Notes under the pieces: model-generated
Database searches by the model: none
Seen by the model: the letters and a program-made list of their open reading frames with translations, nothing else
Told to the model about the DNA's origin: nothing
Translations under genes and position numbers: made by a program
Part shown: in pieces, positions 47,401-57,370 of the stretch
How positions within the stretch are numbered: the first letter of the stretch is position 1
How the letters are laid out: each line of letters starts with the position of its first letter
NCBI GenBank assembly: GCA_011009095.1
Contig: VTPC01008745.1
Span: forward strand, 62,001-126,000
DNA length: 64,000 nt
From: Ignelater luminosus
Taxonomy: Eukaryota > Arthropoda > Insecta > Coleoptera > Elateridae
Direction: 5' to 3'

Positions 47401-47829
47401 AGACTAGGATAGTTTTAGAACTGAAGTAGACAGAGTGACTAGACTAGTGACCAGCTTGATTTGGAAGTAGAGCGCTTTACCACGACAATTCAGACTCGCA
47501 TACTGATTCATAAACCCACTGGAGTCAATTACCCAGTGGAAATACGAAACATTGTTAACGAAAAGCGGCGCTTGAGACCAAGATAGTAACAGTCGCATGA
47601 GACAGCCGACAAAACCCTGAACAACGAGTCCCAACAGCTCAAACGAGAAATCCAAAAACTAAGACATTCACTGCAAAATATCTTAGCGAATTAATGGTAG
47701 ACAAAGAAACGAACTACTCGCTCCAGAGAGCGACTAGAAAAATTAAGAGACAATGACAAAGCTTATGTTAGAGAAGACAGTTTGCAAACCATCTCGCAAA
47801 AATATTCCAAACACACGACGGACTACAGC

Positions 47830-49065
47830 ACAAGCTGCTAATGATCAATAACCTGGACGACGTGAATAATGAGTTAGTAGCGCCGGTTCAGGTAGCTAGA
47901 GAGATTCGCACCAACCTTAACCCCAAGAAGGCATCAGGATACGACCTCATTACAGGCGAAGTGCTAAAACAGCTTCTGCGTAAAGGTATTGTGATGCTCA
48001 CATACCTGTGTAATGTTGTGTTCAGGCTCCGACACGTTCCTTGTTTTTGGAAGGTGGCGGCTAAATCCTGGAAAGCCACCTAATATCAAGTCATTATTAT
48101 TGCTTCCCCGTTTGAAAAAGGCCTACTAAAAGGACTGAAACAAATTCTTGCAGAAAGGAAACTGGTCTCGGATCATCAATTCGGTTTCAGTAGTTACACT
48201 CCACAATAGACTAGGTCCGTAGAATAACGAACCTGATTGAGAAGACCCTAGAAAGCAAACAGCGCTGTTCAGCGATCTTCCTTGATGTGGCTTAGGCCTT
48301 TAACAGGGTCTGGGATTAAGGATGTTTTACAAACTAAACAGTAAATTACAAGGAAAGCACGCCCAGCTGTTGAAATTCTACCTGTCTGGACAGATTTTCA
48401 GAGTGAGACAAAAAGCTGAATATTTGGATTTCGGAGAGATTAACGCAGGTGTCCCACTAGGTAGCATCTTATGACCTACGCATACGTACGATGCCACTGC
48501 AATACTTGCCACCGGACTAACAGTACAGGAATCCACTAACAGACTCCAAACAGTCAGCGATAAGATCTAGGAATGGAATGGAGAAAAAAGAATTCAACGA
48601 GCTGAAGTCAGTCCATAGAAATTTCACATATCAAAGGCTAGAAGAAGTAGCATCAATTATCTTAAACGGCGTTGAAGTACCATATAAATATAAATACCTA
48701 AGCATGACCTTGGATGCAAGGCTTAAGTAAAAGGAATACGTAAAGAAGAAATGTAAAGAGCTCGATATAAGATTCCGCCAGATGGCTCTTAGGACGTCAC
48801 TCCATGATGTCAATACAGAATAAATCTTTGATCTGCAACCAGATTCTCAAACCGACCTGGACTTATGGTATCCAAATATGGGAATGCACAAACGACAGCA
48901 AAGTCAAGATTATTTAGACGTGGTAAACTAAGAACTACCGTCGTGATACGTGAGAAATTCCGACTTTTACAGAGATTTAAGGATCCCCTTCGTTCAACAT
49001 CGAAGTATTAAATCTCCTGGGCATCGTTAATTTGCACCACCGTCTAAAGAAAACCAAACCCTTCA
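47830..49065 (+). pseudogene. Jockey reverse transcriptase relic, catalytic box destroyed
   Basis: The frame 47841-48083 has APVQVAREIRTNLNPKKASG YDLITGEVLKQL and FRLRHVPCFWKVA (the 'i..l...KapG.D.it.e.lk' and 'P..WK.a' blocks). Then, across frameshifts: SDHQFGFS (about 48175), CSAIFLDVA (about 48270), FGEINAGVPLGSIL (about 48435-48470), NRLQTVSDKI EW (about 48540), LNGVEVPYKYKYLSMTLDA (about 48665-48715) and KPTWTYGIQIWECTNDSK (about 48850-48905). FADD should lie between GSIL and ATAILAT, but a deletion leaves only THTYDATAILAT, so the polymerase is dead. Confidence 0.85.
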
Positions 49066-49080
49066 AGTTAATCTTAAGTG

Positions 49081-50676
49081 TAATGAAAAACAGAGTATAA
49101 TGAGGGAAATGTTATATCGTAGTGCGGTGATTTTGATTCCCGAGCGTTCTTCCTATGTGATCTATCACCTTATGGATGTATTGTAAGAAAGCAGCGGAGA
49201 TGAATGCAGTTGTGTTCTGAACAGCGTCTCTTGGCCTTGACCCTCTTCCAAAAGAAGCTGTTCAGAACAGTTCAGTCCCTAGTTACCGTGCTTTTCTTTA
49301 GTCTCCTAAAGAAGCTCCTTAATTAGAATGAATTGGGCCCACAATAAATGACTTACCAAATTGTTTGACGCAGAAGTTATTTAGATCAGAATTTGCTGTG
49401 AACAAAACATAAAAAGGAACAACAAATAACCCCATTCTTAAATGTTTTCGTCCTTATTTCAGTTAGGCATAATAATAAAAATTTATAAAGATTTAGCAAT
49501 CAACAAAATTGTTTAACTGACAATCTATACATTAGGAGGAGAATTAAGAAAAATTACAATTACAATTACTTGTCAGATATGATATATTACAAGAATTCGA
49601 AAATTTGTCATTTCAAGATTTTATAATTCGCAAAGCTAATTTAATTTTTAAGCCGATGAGGATGTTCTCCAGGGTAGATGCAGAAATCATAGCTAGCCTT
49701 TGTTAGGGTAACCTCAAAAGCAGCATCGATATGAAACACAAAAATTAGCAACCAGAAGTAAAGAAAGCTTAAGAGACCCTCTAGAAAATGAAGAGGCCTA
49801 GGTGACGATAATGACGTATAAATCCAATAAATGTATACAATAGAAAATATTTAGTACTAGCACTAAACAGCTAATTATTGAAAAAGAAAGGTGCTAGAAA
49901 TATAAAGAAACAGCTATGAGCTTTGAAGGAAGTCAAGAGCTTAAGTTACATAACAGACAAGATGTAACGAGCTCCACAATGATCTTTACAACATGCTGTA
50001 ATAAAGTTTTCAAATGAGTTTCAAATTTTTATACAAATTCCCGCCGTTTACGATGCAGTTCAAACAGTAATGACATAGATGCTTACGGTTTATCTATAAT
50101 GTAAAAGTATCCAAAGATTCACAAAAATCTAAATTGCAAGATAAATAGTTCGTGCTTGTTAGAACGAAGTATGAACTCGCTCAAGTACTGACTATAAATA
50201 TGGACATTAAAATTGACTTCGATAGGTTAATGTATAACGCTTGCTTGCTTTTTAGATTAAAACTTAGATGAGCCGTCGGTTTCTGAAGTATTTTACTGTT
50301 AACGATTATACGTGTCATTCCTTATTTACAATCTGTTGTACATCACTTTAATTAGTTAGTTAATTCCTTAAAAGGAAGAATCTATTCCATAGTTTTAACC
50401 CATTCGTTAAAAAAATGACGACAGGAAATTTAAAAATAAACAAATGCATGAAAATTATAGTCACAGAACAAAAGCTCATGACCACCTATTTAATCCAGAT
50501 ATTCTGATTCATCACACATCTCTTACTCCCTATTACTCATGCATTGAATACCTTCCACGTTCTGATACGGCTGATAAATTAATCCACACACATATTGCAC
50601 AGAATGACAGAAAGAAACATAACATGTATTGACAGACCAATCAAACCATTTAATAACTTTTTGTTTTACGTTTCAG
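49081..50676. other. Intron sequence; short hairpin, otherwise featureless
   Basis: GTTCTGAACAGC (49213-49224) and GCTGTTCAGAAC (49257-49268) form a perfect 12-bp inverted repeat with a 32-base loop; no function is inferred. The remainder up to the acceptor at 50676 is AT-rich without motifs. The frame at 50444-50632 runs into a T-rich pre-acceptor region and is not an exon. Confidence 0.5.
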
Positions 50677-50828
50677 TACGTCCTCTGTGGGTAAAATTAC
50701 TGGGCGAGAATCGACCACTTTCAGCAGAAAACACATACGAATTAAGCTGCGAGGTTGTAGGGTCTCGACCTCCTCCAACTATAACATGGTGGAAAGGGAG
50801 CATACAAATGACTAGTACTAGAGAAATG
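50677..50828 (+). CDS. side: Sidestep-like receptor, exon E (first half of Ig domain 3)
   Basis: Follows TACGTTTCAG and completes a Leu codon with exon D (C|TA). It encodes RPLWVKLLGENRPLSAENTY ELSCEVVGSRPPPTITWWKG and SIQMTSTREM, ending at ATG|GTAAGT, phase 0. LSC is the B-strand Cys and TWWKG the C-strand Trp of Ig 3. 'L.P..V.i.g...PLsA...Yel.C...GSRPPa.ItWW..' is a hallmark of Sidestep. The partner Cys must lie on a later exon. I found no such exon before 64000, so the next intron exceeds 13 kb. Confidence 0.93.
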
Positions 50829-51316
50829 GTAAGTTCAGATGTATAACAAATCTGTAAAATCCTTGCTTATTTGACTTAAATGAATTTAAAAGTTACAAAC
50901 ATTTTAATTTGCAGTTTCATCTCTTTATTAATATGATACCTATTTTTACATTTTTGTTTTAATTTAATTACAGTCTAAAATCGTAAATACAACACAAGCT
51001 TGGTAAAAGCAAAGAAAAAACGAAAATAAAACAAAATATTTTAATTAACACATTGTATATGTGAGCACCGTATTTCTGTATAATTCATAATTATAGTTGA
51101 AATATTTCATTTCATTCCTCTCACTGTTTGAAATTTCTGTTTGTTTGCTAACATACTCCGAGAGTCCATTATCCTGATAAACACAATATACGAAGTTTAT
51201 AGATACGAAGTGAAATGATCTTTTTTAGTATTTGTTTTCATTGTTTGCATACAAATTGCTAACTTTACTGCGTTTTATTTTACCAGGATGATTTTGTTAT
51301 GAAACATATAGTACAG

Positions 51317-51928
51317 GATACGTATTTGAAAAGACCTTCACCGATCTGCTTGAGCGATGAAAAGTATTTTTTATGAAATAAAATATGTTAAAAAAAATGT
51401 CGGTGATGGGTTGCCTAAAGAAATATGTTCAACGCTATGTTTAATTAAAAATTCAATAATTAATTTTTTTTCATTACTGTACCGTCTTGCTTGAGCAAAA
51501 AATTAAATGCCAATCGAAAGTATGAATCCCGTAGAATATGCCAACGTTAGGTTGCCTACCTTTTTCTCTTCAGAACTATTGGGTTGCCAAGTTTAAACAG
51601 GTGAATCGAAAGTAGTACCTTCACTGATCTACTTGAGTAATAAATTTTATATCAAAATAAAGATAATTTTATTGCGAACCCGATGATATAAGGTTGCCTG
51701 CGAAAAACCGTTCAAGAATCCCCGTTGCCAGGGTTTAAAGTTGAAAAATTTATGCATGTGAAGATGTGCGAGAGAAAGAGTCTATGCGTACTATCTACTG
51801 CGATAGAAAATGAAGCAGCATAGCAGCTGCACGCGCTATGTCTGCCGCCTGAACGAGACTGCGCATGCTCTTTGCGAGTGAAAGGCATACCATTAGCGAA
51901 TGGGAAGCGTCGTTTCGGAGCAACTGAC
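51317..51928 (+). repeat. Foldback element, left arm
   Basis: The arm contains internal sub-repeats: CTTCACCGATCTGCTTGAGC, CTTCACTGATCTACTTGAGT and TACCGTCTTGCTTGAGCAA. There are also three GGTTGCC(T/A) blocks (about 51411, 51551 and 51693, plus GGTTGCCAAG at 51582). Near the loop it turns GC-richer (CAGCTGCACGCGCTATGTCT GCCG). The 72-codon minus-strand frame at 51712-51930 lies inside the arm and is probably not coding. Confidence 0.85.
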
Positions 51929-52197
51929 AATATACTCCAAAAATATGCATTAAGTATTAAATTATAAAAATGACTTTTAAATATTTATTTAAAAACATGA
52001 TAGTCATATATACTTTTCATGAAAATTAAATTTATTTTATTAACAGACTAAATACAAATAAACAAACGTATAAATACACAATGAATAACAAATCAAAGTT
52101 TACAATACAAAGATATAGTTGGGGTAATACGGTTAAGAATAATAGTCTATAGTCTTTTAATTATTGAATTAAATACATTTGAAAATTTTGTTATTAT

Positions 52198-52305
52198 TTA
52201 ATTTTCTTCATTATCTGAATCGTCAAATGTAAAATTATCCTCCAAAATAATATCTTCTGCACGTTTTTCTACTCCGAAGCACGCTATTACTTTTACTATA
52301 ATGAG
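52198..52305 (-). other. Short acidic-tailed open frame in the foldback loop
   Basis: The minus strand from the right arm/loop boundary gives LIIVKVIACFGVEKRAEDII followed by LEDNFTFDDSDNEEN and a stop at 52198. An acidic, Asp/Ser/Glu-rich end directly before a stop is how many transposases end, so this may be the last remnant of the parent transposase. It is only about 35 codons and unproven. Confidence 0.25.
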
Positions 52306-52915
52306 TCATCGGCTCCGAAATGACGCTTTCCATTCATTAATGATGTAACTTTTACTTGCAAAGCGCATGCGCAGTCGTTTTTAGACGGCAGACATAACGC
52401 GTGCAGCTGCTATGTTGCATCCTCTTCTATCGCAGTGGATAGTACGCATAGACTTTTTCCCTCGCACATCTTCACACGCATAAATTTTTCAACTTTAAAC
52501 TGTGGCAACCGAGATTCTTGAACGGTTTTTCGCAGGCAACCTTATATCATCGGGTTTGCAATAAAATTATCTTTATTTTGATATAAAATTTATTACTCAA
52601 GTAGATCAGTAAAGGTACTACTTTAGATTCACCTGTTTAAACTTGGCAACCCAATAGTTCTGAAGAGAAAAAGGTAGGCAACCTAACGTTGGCATATTCT
52701 ACAGGATTCATACTTTCGATTGGTATTTAATTTTTTGCTCAAGCAAGACGGTGAAGTAATGAAAAAAATTAATTATTGAATTTTTAATTAAACATAGCCT
52801 TGAACATATTTCTTTAGGCAACCCATTACCAACATTTTTTTTAACATATTTTATTTCATAAAAAATACTTTTCATCGCTCAAGCAGATTGGTGAAGGTCG
52901 TTTCAAATACGTATC
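52303..52915 (-). repeat. Foldback element, right arm
   Basis: Reverse complement of the left arm over its whole length, from GAGTCATCGGCTCCGAAA at the loop to AAATACGTATC at the outer edge, including the same internal sub-repeats. Confidence 0.85.
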
Positions 52916-52929
52916 TTAGACTAATAATA

Positions 52930-53545
52930 AAATGAGATAATGCGAAGTGCAAAATTGTTTTATATAAATTTCAAGATTTGTGCATTTTTTATTGAGAAGA
53001 GTAAAATATTGTAAATATTATTAGTTAAAGAGCTTGAACATCACATACATAAATAAGCTTTTAGATTAAGACGCAGTAATACATACTAAACTGTTTATTA
53101 ATTTACTAACTAAATAACATAATGTACAATATTATAACAGATACATATTTACCAACCATGTGTTCTTACTATTCGGTTCGACTTCAGGGGCAAGAGAGAG
53201 AGAGTCATCGTCCTGGTGGGGTGTACTTATACAGTCGCTGGCCCTCACTCTATCATTCCTTGAACTCATGTATAGTGGAGTCCCTACAAGCTATATAACA
53301 ACAAACTAATCCTTTTTAAAATGAGCTTTAACAAAGTTTATAATTTAAGTACTGTTTATACATGAATGATTTTTAGTGATCGTTTTCAAACAATGAAGCA
53401 GAATGAACCAAAATTACCGTTTCTATTCCGTTATTGACCCGTCACAACTAAAATTTCAAAGTTTGTCGAATTCTCTGCTCCGGATTAATCGAAATGTAGT
53501 CAAAATTGTTGTTGAGGACTAAGATCCCAAGTATACAGTTAGACA
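52930..53545. other. No recognisable gene
   Basis: AT-rich sequence with a GC-richer patch at 53180-53280 (GAGAGAGAGAGTCATCGTCC TGG). No motif recognised. Confidence 0.45.
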
Positions 53546-53549
53546 GAAC

Positions 53550-55531
53550 ACTTCTCACAAGAACAGTTTTTAGAAGGGAACGAGGATCTCATTCCCGAGA
53601 CTCTCAAAGTTTTCCCAGATACTGCGGTGTTGAAAACGAAGCGTGGAGATATTGAGAAATGAAAAAAAATTACGGGAATCTCACATGCGTTAATTACTGC
53701 CGTGAGGCCAAGATCTTTCTCTCCTCTGTGCTTTGGTTGATTTGGTAGCAGTTTTATACAAAATATACAGATCCCGTAAATTGACTGGCATGCTGTCATC
53801 TTTAGGTTTTTATTCATCATATGATACACGTTTTGAAGTTTCATCAATCATGCGCCAACCTCTGACTGTAAAACACTGTCATTATCTCAACTGGTGTACG
53901 ACAATGCAGATTTCAATGTACAGACACTTGATAGGCACAATACTTTCCATGTAATGGGTGGTATTGTTTGTATCATCCCAAAATCTGCAGTAGTTCCTGG
54001 CCAAAGCTTCCCTCGGTTAAAAGAGATACCATCAGCAGAAGAGGTTGGAAGGATTGGAGCTGTTACAATGAAACGTTTTGAAAATTATCATGATGTGGAG
54101 CTAGCAGGAGTTATGATCAGAGACCCGAGCGAAATGTTTCCCCCACAAGCAGGTAATGTAGTTTCTTCAGTACCTTACTGCTTTGGCTTTACTGCAAACA
54201 TAAAGACCTACCAGGCATTGCTGGGTGGAATGGATTCATGGAGGAAGTAACAAGAGACAAACCATACCAAACTACTTTTGTCTGTTGTAAAGAAAATTAA
54301 ATTGTTAGACCAGGTGACCACCGTAGTGACATTTCATCAGCTGCTATATTTGAAGGCACAAGAGGTAATAGCATGCCACAAATGAGACCCTGCGTTTTCA
54401 AATGTGGTAATACGGTTAGGGGGACTTCACCTCCTTATGTCATTTATGGGGGAGTCAGTTACATCATGAAAGGGAGTGGCCTGATTGAACTGTTTTACAT
54501 TGTATACGCTATAAACAGAACTAAAAAAATAATGACAGGACATGCCTATGCAAGGATTGTAAGCGCTCATATTCTAGCTCATACTACTGTCAAAATAATC
54601 CTGCAATTAATTTCCTGCTTTCCTAAAGTTCACCATAAAATAGTGAAGATTCTGTACTGTGTGGGCCGATCAGAGGTTCGTTCAGCGCATGAAACTGAAT
54701 CAATGAAGGAACTTGTACAACAGTCCGACGGAGAAGTTGTGGATTTAGTATTCTGAAATGATAACTTTGATTAAGAAGTTCATAGAAACTGAGAGGATTG
54801 GTTGTTAAAATCTCTATCTTAAAACTATTTACCCCACGCTCCCATACATACTTGCACGCTAGTGGCCACTATCTATTTGCCAAGTGTGCTCAGCGCTACC
54901 TACAAGACACGCACGAATTGAAAAACGCCATGCAACCAGAGGAATATAAATCTTTCACTTCAGATGGAGCCTTCACTGTTCGCCGAAGTAATAAGGTATG
55001 GTATGCCACTTGGAGTGACATGATGTGTCAATTTAAGTATTTTATCCAGATGTGTACAAGGGATGACTTCACTTCAACAAGTTTGCGAAGGAATGGAAAG
55101 TTACTGCGGTGTTAATTTTAACAATTCTAAACAACATGTAGATAGCAGAGACTCGAGAATCCTAAGAGATAAACAGGATGTAAATAAAATGCTGTATTGG
55201 TTTGATCAACATCCCAAATACTACAAAGTTGATACCCATAATTACAGGGATCGCTGCTTATGAAAGGATCAACTGCTACTTATCCAGGGAAGTGGGTACT
55301 CAAGGCATAAAAAGCATTGTTGGCAGTGATTTTAGCTCTGTAAAATCCAAACGCAACGATAGAGTGAAGCCCCTTACCATCATGAAATGTGTGATACAAG
55401 TGCATAGTAAAACTGTTGCCATCAAGCCAACCAGTCTTTTTCACAGAATGACCATCGCTAAGGAATCAACAATAATCCAACAATTGGAAGAATTCTTGAG
55501 TTACAAATTCTGCTCTTTTTTTATTTGTTAA
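53550..55531 (+). pseudogene. Relic of an unnamed repeat-associated protein (about 600 residues)
   Basis: Consecutive plus-strand frames form one long, frameshifted protein. Pieces: AVLKTKRGDIEK and HALITAVRPRSFLSPLCFGL near 53620-53745, then 53894-54250 (VYDNADFNV-like, TLDRHNTFHVMGGIVCIIP, PRLKEIPSAEEVGRIGAV). Next are 54373-54756 (YIMKGSGLIELFYIVYAINR, VHHKIVKILYCVGRSEVRSA HETESMKEL) and 54798-55115 (HASGHYLFAKCAQRYLQDTH EL, FTSDGAFTVRRSNKVWYATW SDMM). Last are 55063-55263 (YCGVNFNNSKQHVDSRDSRI LRDKQD) and 55202-55531. From memory this matches a multi-copy, intronless 'uncharacterized protein' family in large invertebrate genomes, presumed to belong to a mobile element. I know no function and see no catalytic motif that I can name. 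Confidence 0.6.
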
Positions 55532-57370
55532 TCGGTTATACGCGATAAAAAATTTAACTTTACTGTCTTGATACACAAATAACTATTTATAGGTGCATTT
55601 CTTTATTTTGTACGCTGCTTATAGGTACTGCATGTATGGAACGCAGACCATCAAGATAAAATTCGTACTTGAGAGATCACAAATTATGTTGAGATTAGAG
55701 CATACGTTAGATTATGGGATTTTCAATCAAAAAATTAAACTTCAAATTTAAAAGATATAAGATTTTAGAGACTTATAGTGATAGAAATAATTAATTTTTG
55801 ATGCAAAATACAGAAAATGAAATTCAGAACTGTAAACGCACAATTCAAAATTGTTTATATCTATCAAAAGAAAATTCTGATATTTGTTTAACTTCAAACT
55901 AAGACAATGTTTGTAGGGTTGAAATAAATAAGAAACAGAATGTTTGGAAGAATTGAAATACATGGAAAGGGGGAGCATAAGATAAACAAAGAATATTCAA
56001 ACAACAGAAAGAATGTAATGAATAAAATTATCTTCAGATTCTTGTATAAAAACGTAAACTAAAAGAGTAGTGGCTTAACTTCTCATGAATGCCTCAAAGA
56101 CGTTATTTTTCCCATTTATTTAAAATGGGAAAGAAGCACGCAGAAAATTCATTTTGTAATTTTTAAAATTTATTTGATTTTACAAAGGAAATTAAAAAAC
56201 GACCAGCATTACGTTGTTGCATAAAAAACTTTTATTACTGTCGAAGTTTTATTACTGTTACATTCTAATGTAAATCCATTGGAATAATTTAACTAGGAGA
56301 AGGGCTGCAATGCAGACGCAGTATAAAGCTCTGACATTTTTACATGACAATCGTTAAGGGAAAAAAAGTTAATTGGTGAGTTAACTGCTGAAACTATCTA
56401 TAAAGCAGGTTTATATCATCGCCTTTATGAAAGTCCTGTAAAACAGTTTATTTGGTCTAGTTTATTGTATTACAACAGTCTCCACAACAATATTGAAGCA
56501 ATATAAGCTTCTATTTTGTTACAACAAACTGTAACTGTCTATTTATTGAGTAAGCACCTTTGTACCTACTGCAATTTTAAGTATTGAAACCTAACCTAAT
56601 TTAAAGCTTTCTGCTTGCAAAACTTTAATAAGTACACTCCGTAAATTTAGATTTACTCTTCTTTGCTGTGAAATTAAGTTTTTCAAGAAAGCAAACACCC
56701 TTTACTTAAAGTAAGCAACAGTTTTATCCAGACACGAGACATCCAAATCCACGAAACAGAATTTCAAAGCAACTGATTTAGTCCTCAGAGTTAAACTTCT
56801 ATTTTCACATTTTTCTGTTGAGCTAAAGTGGATCATTTTACTTGAGTTTACTAGAATAAATGGGAATGTAATGCTTGCAATAACATAAAACACTCCCTGT
56901 TTATTATTTTATAGGGTTTATTCCCACATCTACCAATTGTTTATTTATTTTACTCTTTTGGTTGTTTTTGGATAATAAAAATAGAATGCTCTCCGACAAA
57001 GTTTCTAAACTCGAAGTCTTTGCAAAGTCAAAAAATAAAAAATCATCTTCAAAAAAAGGTTAACATACTGCAAGCATATTGAAAACCTCAGATTATTAGT
57101 AAGTCTGTTTTCCTGAAGCTTGCCATCGATAATCTTAACAATAGATGTTGTCTTCATTCAAGTCCAGCTTGAAAAGCAGATAACCTAGTACAGGACAGAA
57201 ACTTATCATATTATAATATCTAGATTGTCTTTCCCCCAGAAGAAAAATGCACAACGTAAACTACAATGACACGAAACAATAAATTAGTAAATGAATATAT
57301 AACTGTGAGAAGTGAATGAAGCACGAAAAATGATTCCGTGCGTGATTATTTCAAAAAAACTTAACAAACG
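55532..57370. other. Intron/intergenic sequence without recognisable features
   Basis: AT-rich. I checked it for the exon completing Ig 3 (a 'D.G.Y.C' block with flanking splice sites) and found none. The frames at 55748-55978 and 56702-56893 are Phe/Ser/Lys-rich noise. Confidence 0.5.

Larger units (their letters stand above)
45840..49080 (+). mobile_element. Jockey-clade LINE, near full length, decayed
   Basis: In order on the plus strand: ORF1 (gag-like with CCHC knuckles, about 46020-46800), endonuclease (about 46880-47400) and RT (about 47830-49060). This is the jockey layout. All three are frameshifted. It lies in intron 4 in the same orientation as the host gene. The 3' end is taken near 49080, where the RT C-terminal motifs stop; I see no clear poly(A) tail. 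Confidence 0.88.
39182..50676 (+). other. Intron 4 of the Sidestep-like gene (about 11.5 kb)
   Basis: Bounded by GTAAGT and TTTCAG with matching phase (C|TA, Leu). It contains an unrecognised minus-strand frame at 40208, a decayed minus-strand LINE, and a nearly full-length plus-strand jockey element. Confidence 0.85.
51317..52915. mobile_element. Foldback DNA element with ~612-bp inverted arms
   Basis: The left arm 51317-51928 and right arm 52303-52915 are inverted copies, separated by a 374-bp AT-rich loop. Outer ends are GATACGTATTTGAAAAGACC on the left and, on the complement, GATACGTATTTGAAACGACC on the right. Over the outer 100 bases I count only about four differences. I see no clear target-site duplication (left flank GTACAG, right flank TTAGAC). 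It is inserted in the intron after exon E. The family is unknown to me; size and structure resemble foldback-type elements. Confidence 0.9.

Noticed and set aside
49213..49268. 12-bp perfect hairpin as a regulatory RNA or terminator
   Set aside because: The loop is 32 bases, there is no U-tract or precursor-like structure, and it sits at the decayed edge of a LINE. Such inverted repeats are expected occasionally by chance.
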